Made by a program: the position numbers and the translations under genes
The notes under the pieces: generated by a model
Told to the model about the DNA's origin: nothing
Seen by the model: only the letters and a program-made list of their open reading frames with translations
Databases searched by the model: none
Assembly (NCBI GenBank): GCA_910585795.1
Contig: CAJUFV010000005.1
Coordinates: 1 to 28,209, forward strand
Source of the DNA: an uncultured Clostridia bacterium
Lineage (GTDB): Bacteria; Bacillota; Clostridia; UBA1381
DNA: 28,209 bases
Direction: 5' to 3'
Part shown: one piece after another, positions 8,747 through 19,000 of the stretch
How positions within the stretch are numbered: position 1 is the first letter of the stretch
Layout of the letters: every line of letters begins with the position of its first letter

Positions 8747-10159
8747 TTACAGCACAACACCGTCTTTAAATATAGAAATTTCACGATAACCGTTCTTTTC
8801 ATTATTTGTTCTGCTTCCGTTTGCCACACGCAATATATAATCCATCAGATTGTCAGACAAATCTGTACCGTTTATTGCGTCACCAGCATCAAAGTCTATC
8901 CAGTGTGGCTTTTCTTCCGCCAGCGGTGTGTTCGATGAAATTTTTACTGTAGGTACAGGCGCACCGACAGGAGTTCCCCTGCCTGTTGAAAAAAGTATCA
9001 TATGACAGCCTGCCGCTGTAAGATTTGTTACCGCTACAATGTCATTACCAGGACCCGTCAAAAGATTAAGTCCGTTATTTTTTACGCTTTCACCTATTTC
9101 AAGCACATCCGACACATCTGCCGTACCTGATTTCTGCACACAGCCAAGCGATTTATCCTCAAGTGTTGTTATACCGCCTTTTTTATTTCCAGGTGACGGA
9201 TTTTCATAAACAGTCTGCCCGTGTCTTGTAAAATAATCCTTAAAATTATTTATTAAACATACTGTTTTCTCAAATACATCTTTATTTACACAGCGGTTCA
9301 TCAGTATTGTTTCCGCTCCAAACATTTCCGGAACTTCGGTAAGAATGGTACTTGCTCCGGAAGATATAAGCTTATCAGACACTTTCCCTATAAGCGGATT
9401 TGCAGTAAGTCCTGAAAAACCATCACTGCCGCCGCACTTTAAACCTACCACAAGCCTTGATATATCACATTCCTGCCGTTTGAATCTCTTTGAATATACA
9501 ACAAGCTTGCCTATAAGCTCAAGTCCTTTTTCTATTTCATCACTATAATCCTGTGTACTCATAAATTTAACTCTGTTTTTATTTACTGTCCCCAAAACTT
9601 CTTTAAACACAGGAATGTTATTATTTTCACAGCCGAGTCCCAAAATAAGCACACCAGCGGCGTTAGGATGATTAACAAGTCCCTTTAAAACCGATTGCGT
9701 TGTTTTCTGGTCATCACCAAGCTGAGAACATCCGAACGGATGAACATAATTAAATATACCGTCGCATTCTCCGCCGTACTTTTTATTTGCTTCTTTAGCA
9801 AGTATTTCCGATGTTTTGTTAACGCACCCCACAGTATTGATAATCCATATTTCATTGCGTATACCAACACTGCCATTCTCACGGACATATCCTGAAAATG
9901 TTCGTTTTGGCTCTGACAAAAAATCATAATGAATTGGATTGTAGCTATATTCCAGTGTACCGCTTAAATTTGTTTTAACGTTATGCGTATGAACATGCTC
10001 ACCCTTGTTTATATTCTCCGACGCATGTCCTATCGGGTAACCGTATTTAATAATTTCATGTCCTATTGGTATATCATCAAGCGCAATTTTATGTCCCCGC
10101 AGGTCTCCGTCCAGCATTACAGCAACATTATCCTTTTCATTTATTTTCAGCGTTTTCAT
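8747..10159 (-). CDS. uxaA: altronate dehydratase
   Basis: Cytoplasmic dehydratase (EC 4.2.1.7) converting D-altronate to 2-keto-3-deoxygluconate, the third step of galacturonate breakdown. At 470 residues it is full length. It has an N-terminal SAF-like domain (about 1-90, with GHEIIKYGYPIGHA) and the UxaA/GarD catalytic region with HPFGCSQLGDD, LGLGCENN, LKCGGSDGFSGLTANP and GPGNDIVAVTNLTAAGCHM. Its ATG overlaps the uxaB stop codon (ATGA, 10156-10159) and is preceded by GAGGT, so it is translationally coupled to uxaB. It is the last gene of the uronate operon. No GC-rich terminator follows, though the inverted repeat at 8633-8696 could serve. The paralogous galactarate dehydratase is an alternative, but the uxaB/uxaC context makes uxaA by far the likelier call. 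Confidence 0.95.
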   Translation of the reverse strand: MKTLKINEKDNVAVMLDGDLRGHKIALDDIPIGHEIIKYGYPIGHASENINKGEHVHTHNVKTNLSGTLEYSYNPIHYDFLSEPKRTFSGYVRENGSVGIRNEIWIINTVGCVNKTSEILAKEANKKYGGECDGIFNYVHPFGCSQLGDDQKTTQSVLKGLVNHPNAAGVLILGLGCENNNIPVFKEVLGTVNKNRVKFMSTQDYSDEIEKGLELIGKLVVYSKRFKRQECDISRLVVGLKCGGSDGFSGLTANPLIGKVSDKLISSGASTILTEVPEMFGAETILMNRCVNKDVFEKTVCLINNFKDYFTRHGQTVYENPSPGNKKGGITTLEDKSLGCVQKSGTADVSDVLEIGESVKNNGLNLLTGPGNDIVAVTNLTAAGCHMILFSTGRGTPVGAPVPTVKISSNTPLAEEKPHWIDFDAGDAINGTDLSDNLMDYILRVANGSRTNNEKNGYREISIFKDGVVL

Positions 10160-11526
10160 AATACCTCACGCATAGCCTTTCTTATCCCATTTTCTTTGAT
10201 ATTATTTATATATCCCTCAACCGAAGGCAGAAGATACGATAAATCCTCACCCCAGTAATCTGTTCTCTTTAGTATTTCAGCAGGTGACGCTGTTTTCATG
10301 AAGTTCATAATCTCCTTATCATCATTCGCCTCACTCGTACGATAAAACATCATCAGCGCCGCAAGTGAAAACACAAGACACTCCGGTTCTTTATTATATC
10401 TTTTTATATATTCCGTAATACTGGGAAGCACGCGTACCTTGAATTTTGACACTGAATTCAGAGCGATACTTAACAAATAATGCTTTATAAACGGATTTTT
10501 AAACCGTTCAATTACATCATTAGCAAACTGACAAAGCTCTTCCTTCGGCAAATTAAGCGTAGGTATAATCTCATCAAAAATACCCTTATACGCAAAATCA
10601 TATACCTCCTTATCGTCCATCGCCTCATGTACTGTTTCAAGTCCGGCAAGACGAGCCGCAGGCACCATCATTGTATGCGCTCCGTTCAAAATTCTGACCT
10701 TACGCTTTTTATACGGAGTTACATCATCAGTCCATAATACATTAAGTCCTATTTTATCAAATGGAAGCTCAGCCGCATATTTAGTGTCCCCTTCAATTAC
10801 CCACAAATGAAAAATCTCACCTGTGTCTATCATATTATCAAGATATCCGAATTGCTTTTCCATGTCATTTGCGGTATTCCTAGGATAGCCGGTAACAATT
10901 CTATCAACAAGCGTGTTTGTAAAACAGTTTTTCTCATTTATCCATTTCACAAAATCATCACCGTAATCCCAGTCAACAGCGTATTTTAACACACATTCTT
11001 TCAGATTGTCACCATTTTTATCAATAAGCTCGCACGGAAGAAGCACAAAACCATCAAGTCCCGCATCAAACCGCGCTTTCATAAACATCGTAAGTCTGCC
11101 CGGAAAAGTTGTGGTATTAAAATCACATTCCTCTTTTCTATATTCAATACCGGCTTCAGTTGTATTTGATACTATATACCGTAAATCAGGATTTTGGGCA
11201 CAGTCAAAAAATTCTTCTCTGCTAATATACGGATTTATTCCGCGCGTTATACAGTCTATAACTTGTGTTTCCTCAATCTTTTCTCCATTTAAAAGGCCAC
11301 GCAGATACAATGAATACAATCCATCCTGTTCGTTCAATTTATCTATCATTCCGGCTTCAAGCGGCTGTACTGCAACCACACCGAAATCTCCGCTGTTTTC
11401 TTTATTAAGTCTGTCAAACATCCAGTCAACAAATCCGCGTAAAAAATTCCCCTCTCCAAACTGCATAACGCGTTCTGTTAAGCTTGATTTTTCTTTTCTT
11501 TTAAGCAATTCCATTTTTATAGCCAT
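10156..11526 (-). CDS. uxaB: tagaturonate reductase (altronate oxidoreductase)
   Basis: Cytoplasmic NAD-dependent enzyme (EC 1.1.1.58) of the mannitol dehydrogenase / polyol-specific long-chain dehydrogenase family, reducing D-tagaturonate to D-altronate. It has 456 residues. The N-terminal Rossmann region contains VMQFGEGNFLRGFVDWMFD (about 20-38). The family active-site region appears as KKRKVRILNGAHTMM near residue 270, with the expected Lys, Asn and His. The start at 11526 is supported by AAAGGAG directly upstream. It lies 27 bases after uxaC and overlaps uxaA by 4 bases. UxuB (fructuronate reductase) belongs to the same superfamily, but the FGEGNFLRGF and NGAHT patterns and the gene order favour UxaB. 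Confidence 0.95.
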   Translation of the reverse strand: MAIKMELLKRKEKSSLTERVMQFGEGNFLRGFVDWMFDRLNKENSGDFGVVAVQPLEAGMIDKLNEQDGLYSLYLRGLLNGEKIEETQVIDCITRGINPYISREEFFDCAQNPDLRYIVSNTTEAGIEYRKEECDFNTTTFPGRLTMFMKARFDAGLDGFVLLPCELIDKNGDNLKECVLKYAVDWDYGDDFVKWINEKNCFTNTLVDRIVTGYPRNTANDMEKQFGYLDNMIDTGEIFHLWVIEGDTKYAAELPFDKIGLNVLWTDDVTPYKKRKVRILNGAHTMMVPAARLAGLETVHEAMDDKEVYDFAYKGIFDEIIPTLNLPKEELCQFANDVIERFKNPFIKHYLLSIALNSVSKFKVRVLPSITEYIKRYNKEPECLVFSLAALMMFYRTSEANDDKEIMNFMKTASPAEILKRTDYWGEDLSYLLPSVEGYINNIKENGIRKAMREVL

Positions 11527-11553
11527 TAACTCCTTTCATAATACAGTCTGAAT

Positions 11554-12954
11554 TTATATATCCATGCTAAAATATTTCTTTGCATTGTCAAAGCATATAT
11601 CCTTTACAATTTTTCCGAGCGTATCATAGTCCGCCGGAAATTCACCGTTTTCTACCCATGTCCCGATAAGATTACACAATATTCGTCTAAAATACTCATG
11701 TCTGGTATATGACAGAAAGCTTCTCGAATCTGTCAGCATACCGACAAATTTATTAAGAGCGCCAAGATTCGCAAGAGCTTTCATCTGCTCTGTCATACCG
11801 TCACGCTGGTCATTAAACCACCAGCCCGAACCAAACTGTATTTTACCAGCGGTCTCACTGCTTTGGAAGTTTCCAAGCATTGTTGCAAGCACATAATTAT
11901 CCTTCGGATTTAATGTATATAAAATTGTTTTCGGCAAATTACCGTTTTTTTCCATAGCGTCCATAAGCGCTGATAAATCCGCCGCTATTGGATAATCGGC
12001 AATTGAGTCAAAACCTGTGTCCGCGCCTAATTTTTCAAGCATTTTTGAATTGTTGTTCCGAAGCGCGCCAATATGAAGCTGCATTGCCCAGTCAAGCTCT
12101 TTATATTTCTTCGCGAGTCTCAGAAGCGTTTCACATTTATAAGCAGCAGCTTCTTCCCTTGATATTTCTCCGCCGCTTAAAGCCTTTGTAAAAACTGTTC
12201 GCGCGTCATAAGCAATATTATACGGCACGCCATCCAGCGCATGGTCGCTTATGCGGCAGCCAAGCGAATGAAAATACTCTATTCTCACATACACAGCGTC
12301 AATAAGCTCATTATACGAGGTTATTTCTTTCCCGCATACTCCGGACAGCTTTTCAATATACGGTTTGAACGTATCCTTTTCAATATTAAGCACAAAATCA
12401 GGACGAAACGCAGGATATATTCTTGCTTTTATATGTCCCTTTTCCGCTATTTTTTTATGGTATTCCAAATCATCAGCAGGGTCGTCTGTTGTGCAAATAG
12501 CGGCTACATTCGAAGAGTTAATCAAAACAGAAGGACTCATTTTTGTTTTTTCAATAAACGTATTACACTTCTCCCATATTATATCGCATGTCTTTTCTGT
12601 CACAATCTCATCAACACCGAAATATCGTCTAAGCTCAAGATGCGTCCAGTGATAAAGCGGATTCCCTATCGCATACCGCAAACATGAGCAAAACGCCTTA
12701 AATTTTTCGTAATCACTTTTACCGCCGGTAATATATTCCTCGTCAATACCGTTTGAACGCATATAACGCCATTTATAATGGTCACCACCAAGAAAAATCT
12801 GCGTTACATTCTCAAATGGTTTATCCTCGTACATCTGCCGAGGACTTAAATGACAATGATAATCAAATATCGGCATATCCTCTGCCCAGCCGTGATACAG
12901 CTTTACAGCCGTATCGTTAGTCAGCATAAAATCCTTATCCATAAATTTCTTCAT
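11554..12954 (-). CDS. uxaC: glucuronate/galacturonate isomerase
   Basis: Cytoplasmic metal-dependent isomerase (EC 5.3.1.12) converting galacturonate to tagaturonate and glucuronate to fructuronate. At 466 residues it matches the family length. Typical UxaC motifs are the metal-site HxH in FDYHCHLSPRQM (His33, His35), GGDHYKWRYMRSNG, the LHIGALRNNN segment, FGSGWWFND and GMLTDSRSFLSYTRHEYFRR. An AGGAAG site 9 bases upstream supports the ATG at 12954. It follows the GH115 fusion gene by 61 bases with no obvious terminator or strong promoter, so it is probably co-transcribed. Only the galacturonate branch (UxaB, UxaA) follows; the UxuA/UxuB steps needed for glucuronate are absent here. Confidence 0.97.
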   Translation of the reverse strand: MKKFMDKDFMLTNDTAVKLYHGWAEDMPIFDYHCHLSPRQMYEDKPFENVTQIFLGGDHYKWRYMRSNGIDEEYITGGKSDYEKFKAFCSCLRYAIGNPLYHWTHLELRRYFGVDEIVTEKTCDIIWEKCNTFIEKTKMSPSVLINSSNVAAICTTDDPADDLEYHKKIAEKGHIKARIYPAFRPDFVLNIEKDTFKPYIEKLSGVCGKEITSYNELIDAVYVRIEYFHSLGCRISDHALDGVPYNIAYDARTVFTKALSGGEISREEAAAYKCETLLRLAKKYKELDWAMQLHIGALRNNNSKMLEKLGADTGFDSIADYPIAADLSALMDAMEKNGNLPKTILYTLNPKDNYVLATMLGNFQSSETAGKIQFGSGWWFNDQRDGMTEQMKALANLGALNKFVGMLTDSRSFLSYTRHEYFRRILCNLIGTWVENGEFPADYDTLGKIVKDICFDNAKKYFSMDI

Positions 12955-13015
12955 AATCTATAACTTCCTTTCTTACCGCTATTACCACTGCCTTTTACAG
13001 ACGGCAGCAATTCTT

Positions 13016-16000
13016 TTACTGTATAATCTGCGACAAGGTATAAATTCTAATATTATCAAACTGACATTTTGAATAGCTTTTAACCGCTTTGAAATTCAAG
13101 CCGGCAGCAGCATAATCACCGTTTGTCACAGCTGTTTTTATAGTATTGTTATACTTTTCCTCGCCGTCCTGCACTATAACAAGCTCCGCATTACCAGTCT
13201 CAGGGTCAACTGTCATTTTAAGATGAGCCCATACGGGATTCCTCGTTTCCTGCTTGAGAGTCACTGTGTTATCAGTATCTCCATTTATTGTCCACGGCAT
13301 AGTTTTTGAGCTTGCCGTTGAAACTAATTTCAGCAGATAATCACCGCTTACTGACGCGTTATCCGGTATTGTCGAACCGGATGTAAATATTGTGAACTCA
13401 GACGCTGAACCTGTTCCGTTTACCAGCGCAAAATCCATTTCAATGACATATTTCTCTGTAAGACGTGCTGTTTCAGGAAATGTAACCTTTACATTTCTTG
13501 TATTACTTCCCGGATTAAAATATACATAATTTCCATGGTCGTTATCATTTTCAACAGTTAGAAGCGACTGAGCGTTTCGTGATACCCATCCGTTTGAGGC
13601 AAGAGTATCCGTAGCCAGTGCAGTGCATGTTTCTTTATAAGCATAATTTATAGGGTCGTTTTCCGCCTCAAATTTAGCTGTAAGAATAACATCTCTATGA
13701 AGTCTTATCTGTATGTCGGACATTCCCGAAACAAAACTGTCATTCTCATACCATCCCGCAAATGTATATCCGTCAGCCGGTGTTGCCAAAACGGTAATAA
13801 GGCTATTCATTTTTGCTGTTTTTATAAGCCCTTCACTATCCGCAATCGATACGGCACCCTCCGCGCTTTCCGGCGGCATGAGCGTCAATGTCTTATCAGG
13901 CAATTCACTCTGTGATGTACTCTTCACAGACATATTTTTTATTCTTGCTGATAAAACAGCGCTTGATGAACCAGAGATATTTAACTGTTCTGCCGATGAC
14001 GGATTTACCTCTGACGCAACAATTGAGTTCATACCGTCTGCATAATAATCATATTTTACACCTCCTACAGTCAGTTCCTGTGTACCGTAGTCCATATCAA
14101 AAACATATGTTATATGCGTCCATTCATTTGCGGGAAATTCTCCTATTTCCGTTCCGCTGCTGTCAAGCAGACTTCCGTTATTTACGCTAAAGCAGTCTAT
14201 ACGCTGTGAATATCCGCTGTTCGGTGTTTTTGTTTTATTTGAAAGCGTAAATTTCATATAGCCTTCCTCATAATATATATCAGCATCCATAACAACCCTG
14301 CCGGACTTTACCGCGCTGTCAAAAGAACGGTATAATACATACGAACCTGACGCTGAGCCTTTCTTAAGCCGAGCATAGCCTGTATTATCAGCGCTGTCCT
14401 TTTCAAGCACTGCCGATTTTGTTGAGCTGCCGACAAGATACCAGCCGTTATTTCCGCTCAAATCTGAGCCTGTTTTTACTCCGTAATACATAAATGTATC
14501 AGGACTTTCTATATTCTCCTTATCTCCAATCAAATAATTATCCGAAACGCTTTCAGGAGTGTAATAATCAGATAGTCTGTAAGTATCAACATCCATTAAC
14601 TGATTATCTGCCGTAAAGCCCTGAAGCCATATTTTATATGTGCCGCCCTCAGGCAATACTGCGTCATTATTTTCAAATACAAGCGTGAACGTGCCGTTTC
14701 CGTTTGTCGCGTCATACTTTGTAGCTGTTGTGGACTGATATGTTCCGATAAGCGCGCCGTCCGAGCTGTAAATATCCGCAATTGCCACCGCATACGGTAT
14801 ATCCTTTTTATCAAAGCCTGTATAATGCTCAATTCTTGCAGTAATATTTTTTAATAGACCGTTGTCAAATAACGCATTCTTTACAGCCGCCTCATAACCG
14901 TCATATTCTTCATATACAGGAGTCGGATAATATGAATTAGGTACCTTGCCTGCCTTTATGACGTCTTCCGAAACGACATATGGCGTCTGTTCTCTCATAC
15001 CTTTTACTAAATCCGCAAGTACCGCCGCCTGGACATCCTCATTAGTCTCCGCAATCCTCTTTGCTTCTGTAAAGAAAATATACGCCGCATTATCCGCGCC
15101 AGCTTCATTAATGTGAGTTGTATCAATTCCGCTGTTCTTATATCTGTAATAATAATATACACTGTCATTTTCATATACATCTCTCTGACGTATTTCCTTC
15201 ACCCTCTTAGTTATACTGTTTAAGAATTCAATCCATCCCGCATTTATGTCAACAAACGCAATATCTGCGGCTCCGTCGGCTATTTTAGCGTCAACAAATT
15301 CTTTTCCAGCAGAAGAATAGGCGTTAAGCGTTGCCGTCCACTTTCCAGTCTGCGAGTCAAACTGCTTTGTCTGACACCGGTCAATAGGACCGACTACTAT
15401 CATTTTAACACCCGCAGCATGACAATCCTTATAATATCTTTCAAGATTTGTTTTATATCCGTCTGTACTTGTATCATTATGTCCGTATTCAACATACAGA
15501 TAATCGCCTTCTTTAAAGGCTGCTTTCGCGCAGGCATAATGACTTGTGTCACCGGATGAAAGACCTCCGTCGCCCTGATTGGACATCGCAATATCTGAAG
15601 GCAAATATTTTGTCAGCCCCTGACCTACACCCGCAAGACTTGCGAGATTGAAATACGGAAAATTGGTCGGCTGGTCGCAGCCTGTTGAATCAGATAAAAT
15701 CCACATTGTTTTTCCTGTCGTCTTTGTTACCTCCATAGACGCAATAGCCGCGTTTTTACCCGCAGCCTCTATGCTTAATGTGTCATCTCTATACTGTCCG
15801 TTTAAGGCTTTCCAGTAATAGGTTTCAACATCAACATTAAATTCATGCTCAAGTGTACCGCCGGCAGGAATTTCAGCATTAGTCAAAAGCTGATGCCTGC
15901 GTTCTGTAAACAAAGACACAACAGCCGGTTCTGTTTGACTTGCGTTTACAAGAGTGACCTTTACATGATAATAGCCTCCATTCTCAACAGACATTGTAAA

Positions 16001-19000
16001 ACGTATTGGATACTGAGGGTCAGTTACAGCTACAAAATCATTATTCGGAGCTTCACCGGTTCTGTTACCGTCAGCAAGAATAATTTTCTGACCCCGCACC
16101 ATTCTGAAGCCGTCCATATATTCTCCGCCTGTAAGCTTATAATCATCTTCTTTAATTCCTATAAAGCCATATGTAAGCTCATTTGTAAAGCTCGTATTAC
16201 TGCTTACGCCTATATATCCGTCCTCCGTATCAGCTCCGAAATCAAATTTCCACTCTCCGGCAGTATTGTCATATTCAACGGGAACCTCTGTTGGTTTCAC
16301 ATCAGGACTTACTGTTGGAATGTCTGTCGGAGCAGATGTGGGAGTGACCGTAGGACTTATGGTGACATCTGGCGTCGGCGTCACCTCAGACGGCGGAGCA
16401 GACGTAGGAATCAAAGTCGGGCTTGCTGTAGGAGCATTCGTTGGCACCGATGCAGGAGTAGCCGTTGGACTTGCCGCAGGCATTTCTGTCGGTCTCTCTG
16501 TTGGCTCCGATGAATCTGTCTTTATCAGCTTAACCTGTACAATTTTTGATTCAGTTGCCTGCGACAGCTCTAATTCATCCGTCACATCCGCATATCCGTC
16601 TGCTGTTACACTATATGAATACAAACCGTCACACAAATGATATGTTCCGTCATTTTCCGCATTAATTATTGTATCAAATTTTTTATCGGTCAATTTAACA
16701 GCCGCATTTTCAATGCTGTTTCCGCTGCTATCTTTTATATCAAATACAATATTATAGCTCGGAGCCGTTATCTGAGCTATTGACATATTACCCACATAAC
16801 AGCTTCTTCCTGCCGCGTCATAGGTTGATGAGAAATTAAGAGCGGACACATCATATGATGAACCCTCAGGAAATTTACCTGTGTATGTGCTTTCTCCCTC
16901 TTTATTTTTAATATTAAGAATAATTGTGTTTGCGTCAGTGTCTAATATTAATGTAAATGTTGAATATCCGTTATTTAAAGCCGAATTATCTGTCTTGCTA
17001 AGCTTTATTCCGTCCTTATCGGACAGTCCGCTCTTTACCTCGGCGCCGCCGATTTTAATGCTTCCCAGTGATGAATATATATTTATATGAGTACTGACAA
17101 GCTCCTTACCATTTGAGTCTGTTACAGAATAGTCCATATATTTGCCTGTAAGCTTACCATATGCAATATTGGATACAACAATCGTTTTTCTGCCCTGAAC
17201 AGCCGTAACCGGTTTACTTAAGGTTACTTTCATTTTGCCGGACGGCTTTGCTGATGTCATTTTAACCGCTTTATTTTCAGCGTCATATACAGTGTTTCCG
17301 CTGATAACAGGGACATCATTACCGCTTGACGCGGTTATGTCAGACACAAAATCCCAATTATATAACTCGGCGCTTATTTCTTCATTATCAGTAGTTATAT
17401 TCTGTGCAGTATAGGCTTTTTCATTTACGACTATTCCCTCATTTGCCACACCGATATTAACATCATATGTGCCGCTTAGAATACCGGTCCTAATTGCTTT
17501 AAAAGTATGTTCATCAACAGTTTCCTGTCTGATATAAATTGTTTCATCATCATTGATGTCACTTATACGGCATATCGCCTCTCTGCCGGTAAAGCTGTCC
17601 AAACCGGATTTTATCTGTATAACACCGTTATCATATGACGCGGCAAGCGATATGTTATCGGTATTAATAAAATATGACGGTGAAAGAGCATTCAGATTTT
17701 CATTGTTGTCATAAACTATAGCCTGAAGCTCTGCCGCTTTCGCAGGCACTTCAAAATTTACAGGTACATTTACTTTTTCATTTATTTGATACGATGAAAA
17801 ATCATGTATAACCGTGTTTTCATCAAGCATTGCGCCGTCAGCGTCATATGCGGCAACTGTTATCAAAGCAGAGGAAAGATTATCAAGTTTAATAATATTA
17901 ACCTCGGATACTGACACCCCATCATTTTCTGACGCTTCACCGTAAGTTTTTGTAAGCGGTATCATTTCCTTAAGAGATGACCATACCATTCCCTTAACTA
18001 TTTCATCAGCTGCAGGCTCCACAGCCTGACTGAAAATATAAGCTCCGTTTTCATAATGATTTGAGCTTTGTATTTTAGAAAGAACGCCTTTTTTATAAAC
18101 CGCTATAACTGCCGTACCTCCGTTTTCAGGTGTTACAAGATACGGTTTATTACCCGTCACAACACCAAATGTCCCGCTTTCAAGCGTCATGCCGACCGTA
18201 TGCAGCTTTGGTGAAAACAGCGCCTTTATATCTCCTGTAATTTCTGTTGAGGCATGTTTTGTTTCCGGCATTTCCATCGGCTGATTATTATATGTAGTAT
18301 TATAGCTTTCAGGGGCGCCGTAAAACGACTCATATTTTTCACCTGTTGTTATTACAATTTTATCTATAACAACACCAGCGTCAATACCGTACAGTCTAAT
18401 TTTATGAATACCCTTTTCTGTTACATTAACTGTTGACATCAGTACTTCAATATTATTTAAAATACTTTTTCCCCATCTGTCTGTTCCTGACGAATTATTA
18501 TAGTATGTATTATTACCCTTTAATACCTCCGGAGCGTTATCATCAATCCCCAGCGCAAAATTTACTGTGCCTCTTTCATTTAATGTAGGCATACGGTATA
18601 TATCAACATTAAATGCGCCGGCACTTTCAAAATTCACATCATATTCAAGATAAGCGCTGTTGTCTGTAATACCTTCAGCCGTATCAGGCATAAATTTCAT
18701 ACTTGTGCCGCTTCTGCCAAAATCATCCTGTTCAATCCATTCATATCCGGCGCTTTCAACACTATTTGTGAAATGCTCCGCTTCCATGGAAACATATCCG
18801 TTAGCTTCAGCATATGTTTTTTCAGGAAGCTCTTTTATATCATTATTTAGCTTTACTTCGATTATTTCAGACTGCACGGCGATTCCGCCTATACAGCGAG
18901 TAACCGTAATATCCGTGTTGCTGATACCGTTCGGAGCCTTATCCCAGTCAATGCCCACATATATCCTGTCATCATCATACACCGTTCCGCCTTGTTTATC

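Noticed and set aside
12988..13007. Short hairpin (CTGCC...GGCAG) between the GH115 fusion gene and uxaC
   Set aside because: Only 5 bp of stem with a 10-base loop and no T-tract; too weak to call a terminator or an attenuator.
15845..16513. 222-residue + strand frame opposite the Pro/Thr linker
   Set aside because: Its Arg/Cys/Ser-rich tail mirrors the repeat DNA of the linker on the other strand; it is a shadow of the GH115 fusion gene.
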